From assembly GCA_905372445.1 (NCBI GenBank), contig CAJPPF010000106.1, positions 1-7,516 on the forward strand: a stretch of DNA of 7,516 bases, written 5' to 3'. Shown here piece by piece: positions 7,193-7,516 of the stretch. The translations under genes and the position numbers were made by a program. The notes beneath the pieces are model-generated. The model was not told where the DNA came from and did no database searches. It was given only the letters and a program-made list of their open reading frames with translations. The stretch is from an uncultured Prevotella sp. Its GTDB lineage: Bacteria; Bacteroidota; Bacteroidia; Bacteroidales; Bacteroidaceae. The first letter of the stretch is position 1. Each line of letters opens with the position of its first letter.

Positions 7193-7304
7193 CAATTCCG
7201 CCCCTTCGCCGCGTCGCTTGCCGAGCGGGTCTTCTGCAGCGCGCCGGCTGTCTGCTGTGCAGATCAATGGTGCCGATCTGAATCACTTTACTTTCGTTTG
7301 CCAT
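7170..7304 (-). CDS. Doubtful 44-codon ORF, possible gene-start remnant
   Basis: ATG at 7304-7302 opens a leftward frame that ends with TAA at 7172-7170, overlapping the end of the membrane-protein gene by 23 bases. The N-terminus MANESKVIQIGTIDLH looks protein-like and follows an A-rich stretch (A8 at 7321-7314), as many Bacteroidota starts do. The second half is Arg-rich (PARQATRRRGG) and comes from a degenerate copy of the 41-bp repeat core. I do not recognise a family. No TAnnTTTG box is seen upstream. It may be chance, the start of a gene whose remainder was replaced by repeat sequence, or a real small basic peptide. Chance or remnant is more likely than a working gene. Confidence 0.2.
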   Translation of the reverse strand: MANESKVIQIGTIDLHSRQPARCRRPARQATRRRGGIAIPRRLN

Positions 7305-7356
7305 AATGAATTCTTTTTTTTGATGAAATGATTATAAATTGTTTCTTGTTTTTCGT
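7193..7356. other. Non-coding region after the operon: GC-rich hairpins, then T8 run
   Basis: This stretch separates the operon from the repeat array. Bases 7201-7260 are GC-rich and hold TCTGC-TGT-GCAGA (7251-7263) and CAGATC/GATCTG with a 9-base loop (7260-7280). The two stems share bases, so they could only form one at a time. A T8 run (7314-7321) follows GAATTC, but more than 30 bases after the last stem, so no standard intrinsic terminator for the operon can be named. No RNA gene or strong promoter is seen. Confidence 0.5.
7201..7234. repeat. Orphan degenerate copy of the 41-bp repeat core
   Basis: CGCTTGCCGAGC at 7215-7226 is identical to bases 7374-7385 in the first array unit. It is preceded, as in the array, by a C-run and a GC-rich spacer, although the spacing is 3 bases shorter. 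The offset from the array is 159 bases, not a multiple of 41, so the copy is out of phase and probably separate or decayed. CGCT/AGCG inside it can form a small stem. Confidence 0.45.
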
Positions 7357-7516
7357 CCCGCTGTTTGCCGGGGCGCTTGCCGAGCTTCGGAAAGTCTCCC
7401 GCTGTTTGTCGGGGCGCTTGCCGAACTTCGGAAAGTCTCCCGTCGTTTGTCGGGGCGCTTGCCGAACTCCGGCATTTAACATCCGTTATACCTTGACGTT
7501 TTCCGAACTCCGGCAT
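7357..7516. repeat. 41-bp GC-rich tandem repeat array, running off the window
   Basis: Units lie at 7357-7397, 7398-7438 and 7439-7479, with a partial fourth at 7480-7516. Units 1 and 2 differ at 2 of 41 bases. Unit 3 differs from unit 2 at 3 of its first 34 bases and then diverges. Unit 4 is mostly diverged but repeats CCGAACTCCGGCAT (7503-7516) exactly 41 bases after the copy at 7462-7475. Each unit has a CCCG...CGGG stem with an 8-base loop, the word GGGGCGCTTGCCGA, and a near-palindrome CCGAACTTCGG (CCGAGCTTCGG in unit 1). Unit 2 has 25 G or C out of 41, more than the flanking sequence. The units are contiguous without spacers, so this is not CRISPR. No stop codon occurs in any frame of units 1 and 2 on either strand. 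Function is unknown; it may be an intergenic dispersed repeat family. Confidence 0.85.

Noticed and set aside
7311..7321. GAATTC followed by T8 as an intrinsic terminator of the rarA operon
   Set aside because: The only stem directly before the T-run is the 6-base palindrome itself, which cannot form a hairpin with a loop; the nearest real stem is more than 30 bases away.
7283..7516. Leftward frames of 77 and 64 codons across the repeat array as genes
   Set aside because: They exist because the repeat unit is stop-free in every frame; the peptide changes frame at each unit and no start signal is visible. A longer gene from beyond the right edge cannot be fully excluded.
7357..7516. CRISPR array
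   Set aside because: The units touch one another with no unique spacers, the unit itself decays along the array, and no cas gene is present.

Overview
The window looks like chromosomal DNA of a member of the phylum Bacteroidota, probably of the Prevotella/Bacteroides branch. The main clues are three promoter boxes matching the Bacteroidota pattern TAnnTTTG at the right distance from genes, leaders that are A-rich and lack Shine-Dalgarno sites, and the form of the pyruvate kinase N-terminus. The genus is an inference from these signs and from general protein resemblance. No database search was run.

Layout. Bases 1-4111 are read leftwards: a large MscS-family mechanosensitive channel (4111-1739), then a small two-helix membrane protein (1690-1508), then pyruvate kinase (1378 to the left edge, where its last residues are cut off). 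Pyruvate kinase has its own promoter-like site, so it need not depend on the channel promoter. The small gene lies between two long inverted repeats, one directly after the channel stop codon and one that includes the small gene's own stop codon. From a divergent promoter region (4112-4302) the right half is read rightwards as a tight three-gene operon: rarA (replication-fork AAA+ ATPase), a D-2-hydroxyacid dehydrogenase of the glycerate dehydrogenase type that overlaps rarA by 4 bases, and, 11 bases later, a seven-helix TRIC/UPF0126 membrane protein of the family Pfam now calls glycine transporter. The last two could share glyoxylate/hydroxypyruvate/glycine chemistry, but the link is only contextual; rarA is probably a transcriptional neighbour without a shared pathway.

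Bases 7193-7516 hold no convincing gene. They contain a GC-rich block with small hairpins, a T8 run, and a GC-rich tandem array of 41-bp units that runs off the right edge. The array is the most unusual thing here. Its period is exactly 41 bp even into a heavily diverged fourth unit, the conserved units have no stop codon in any of six frames, each unit has two internal dyads, and a degenerate orphan copy of the unit core lies just after the membrane-protein gene. A 44-codon leftward reading frame starting at 7304 runs from unique sequence into that orphan copy. The rest of the window is ordinary housekeeping sequence, and I found no convincing new multi-gene system.
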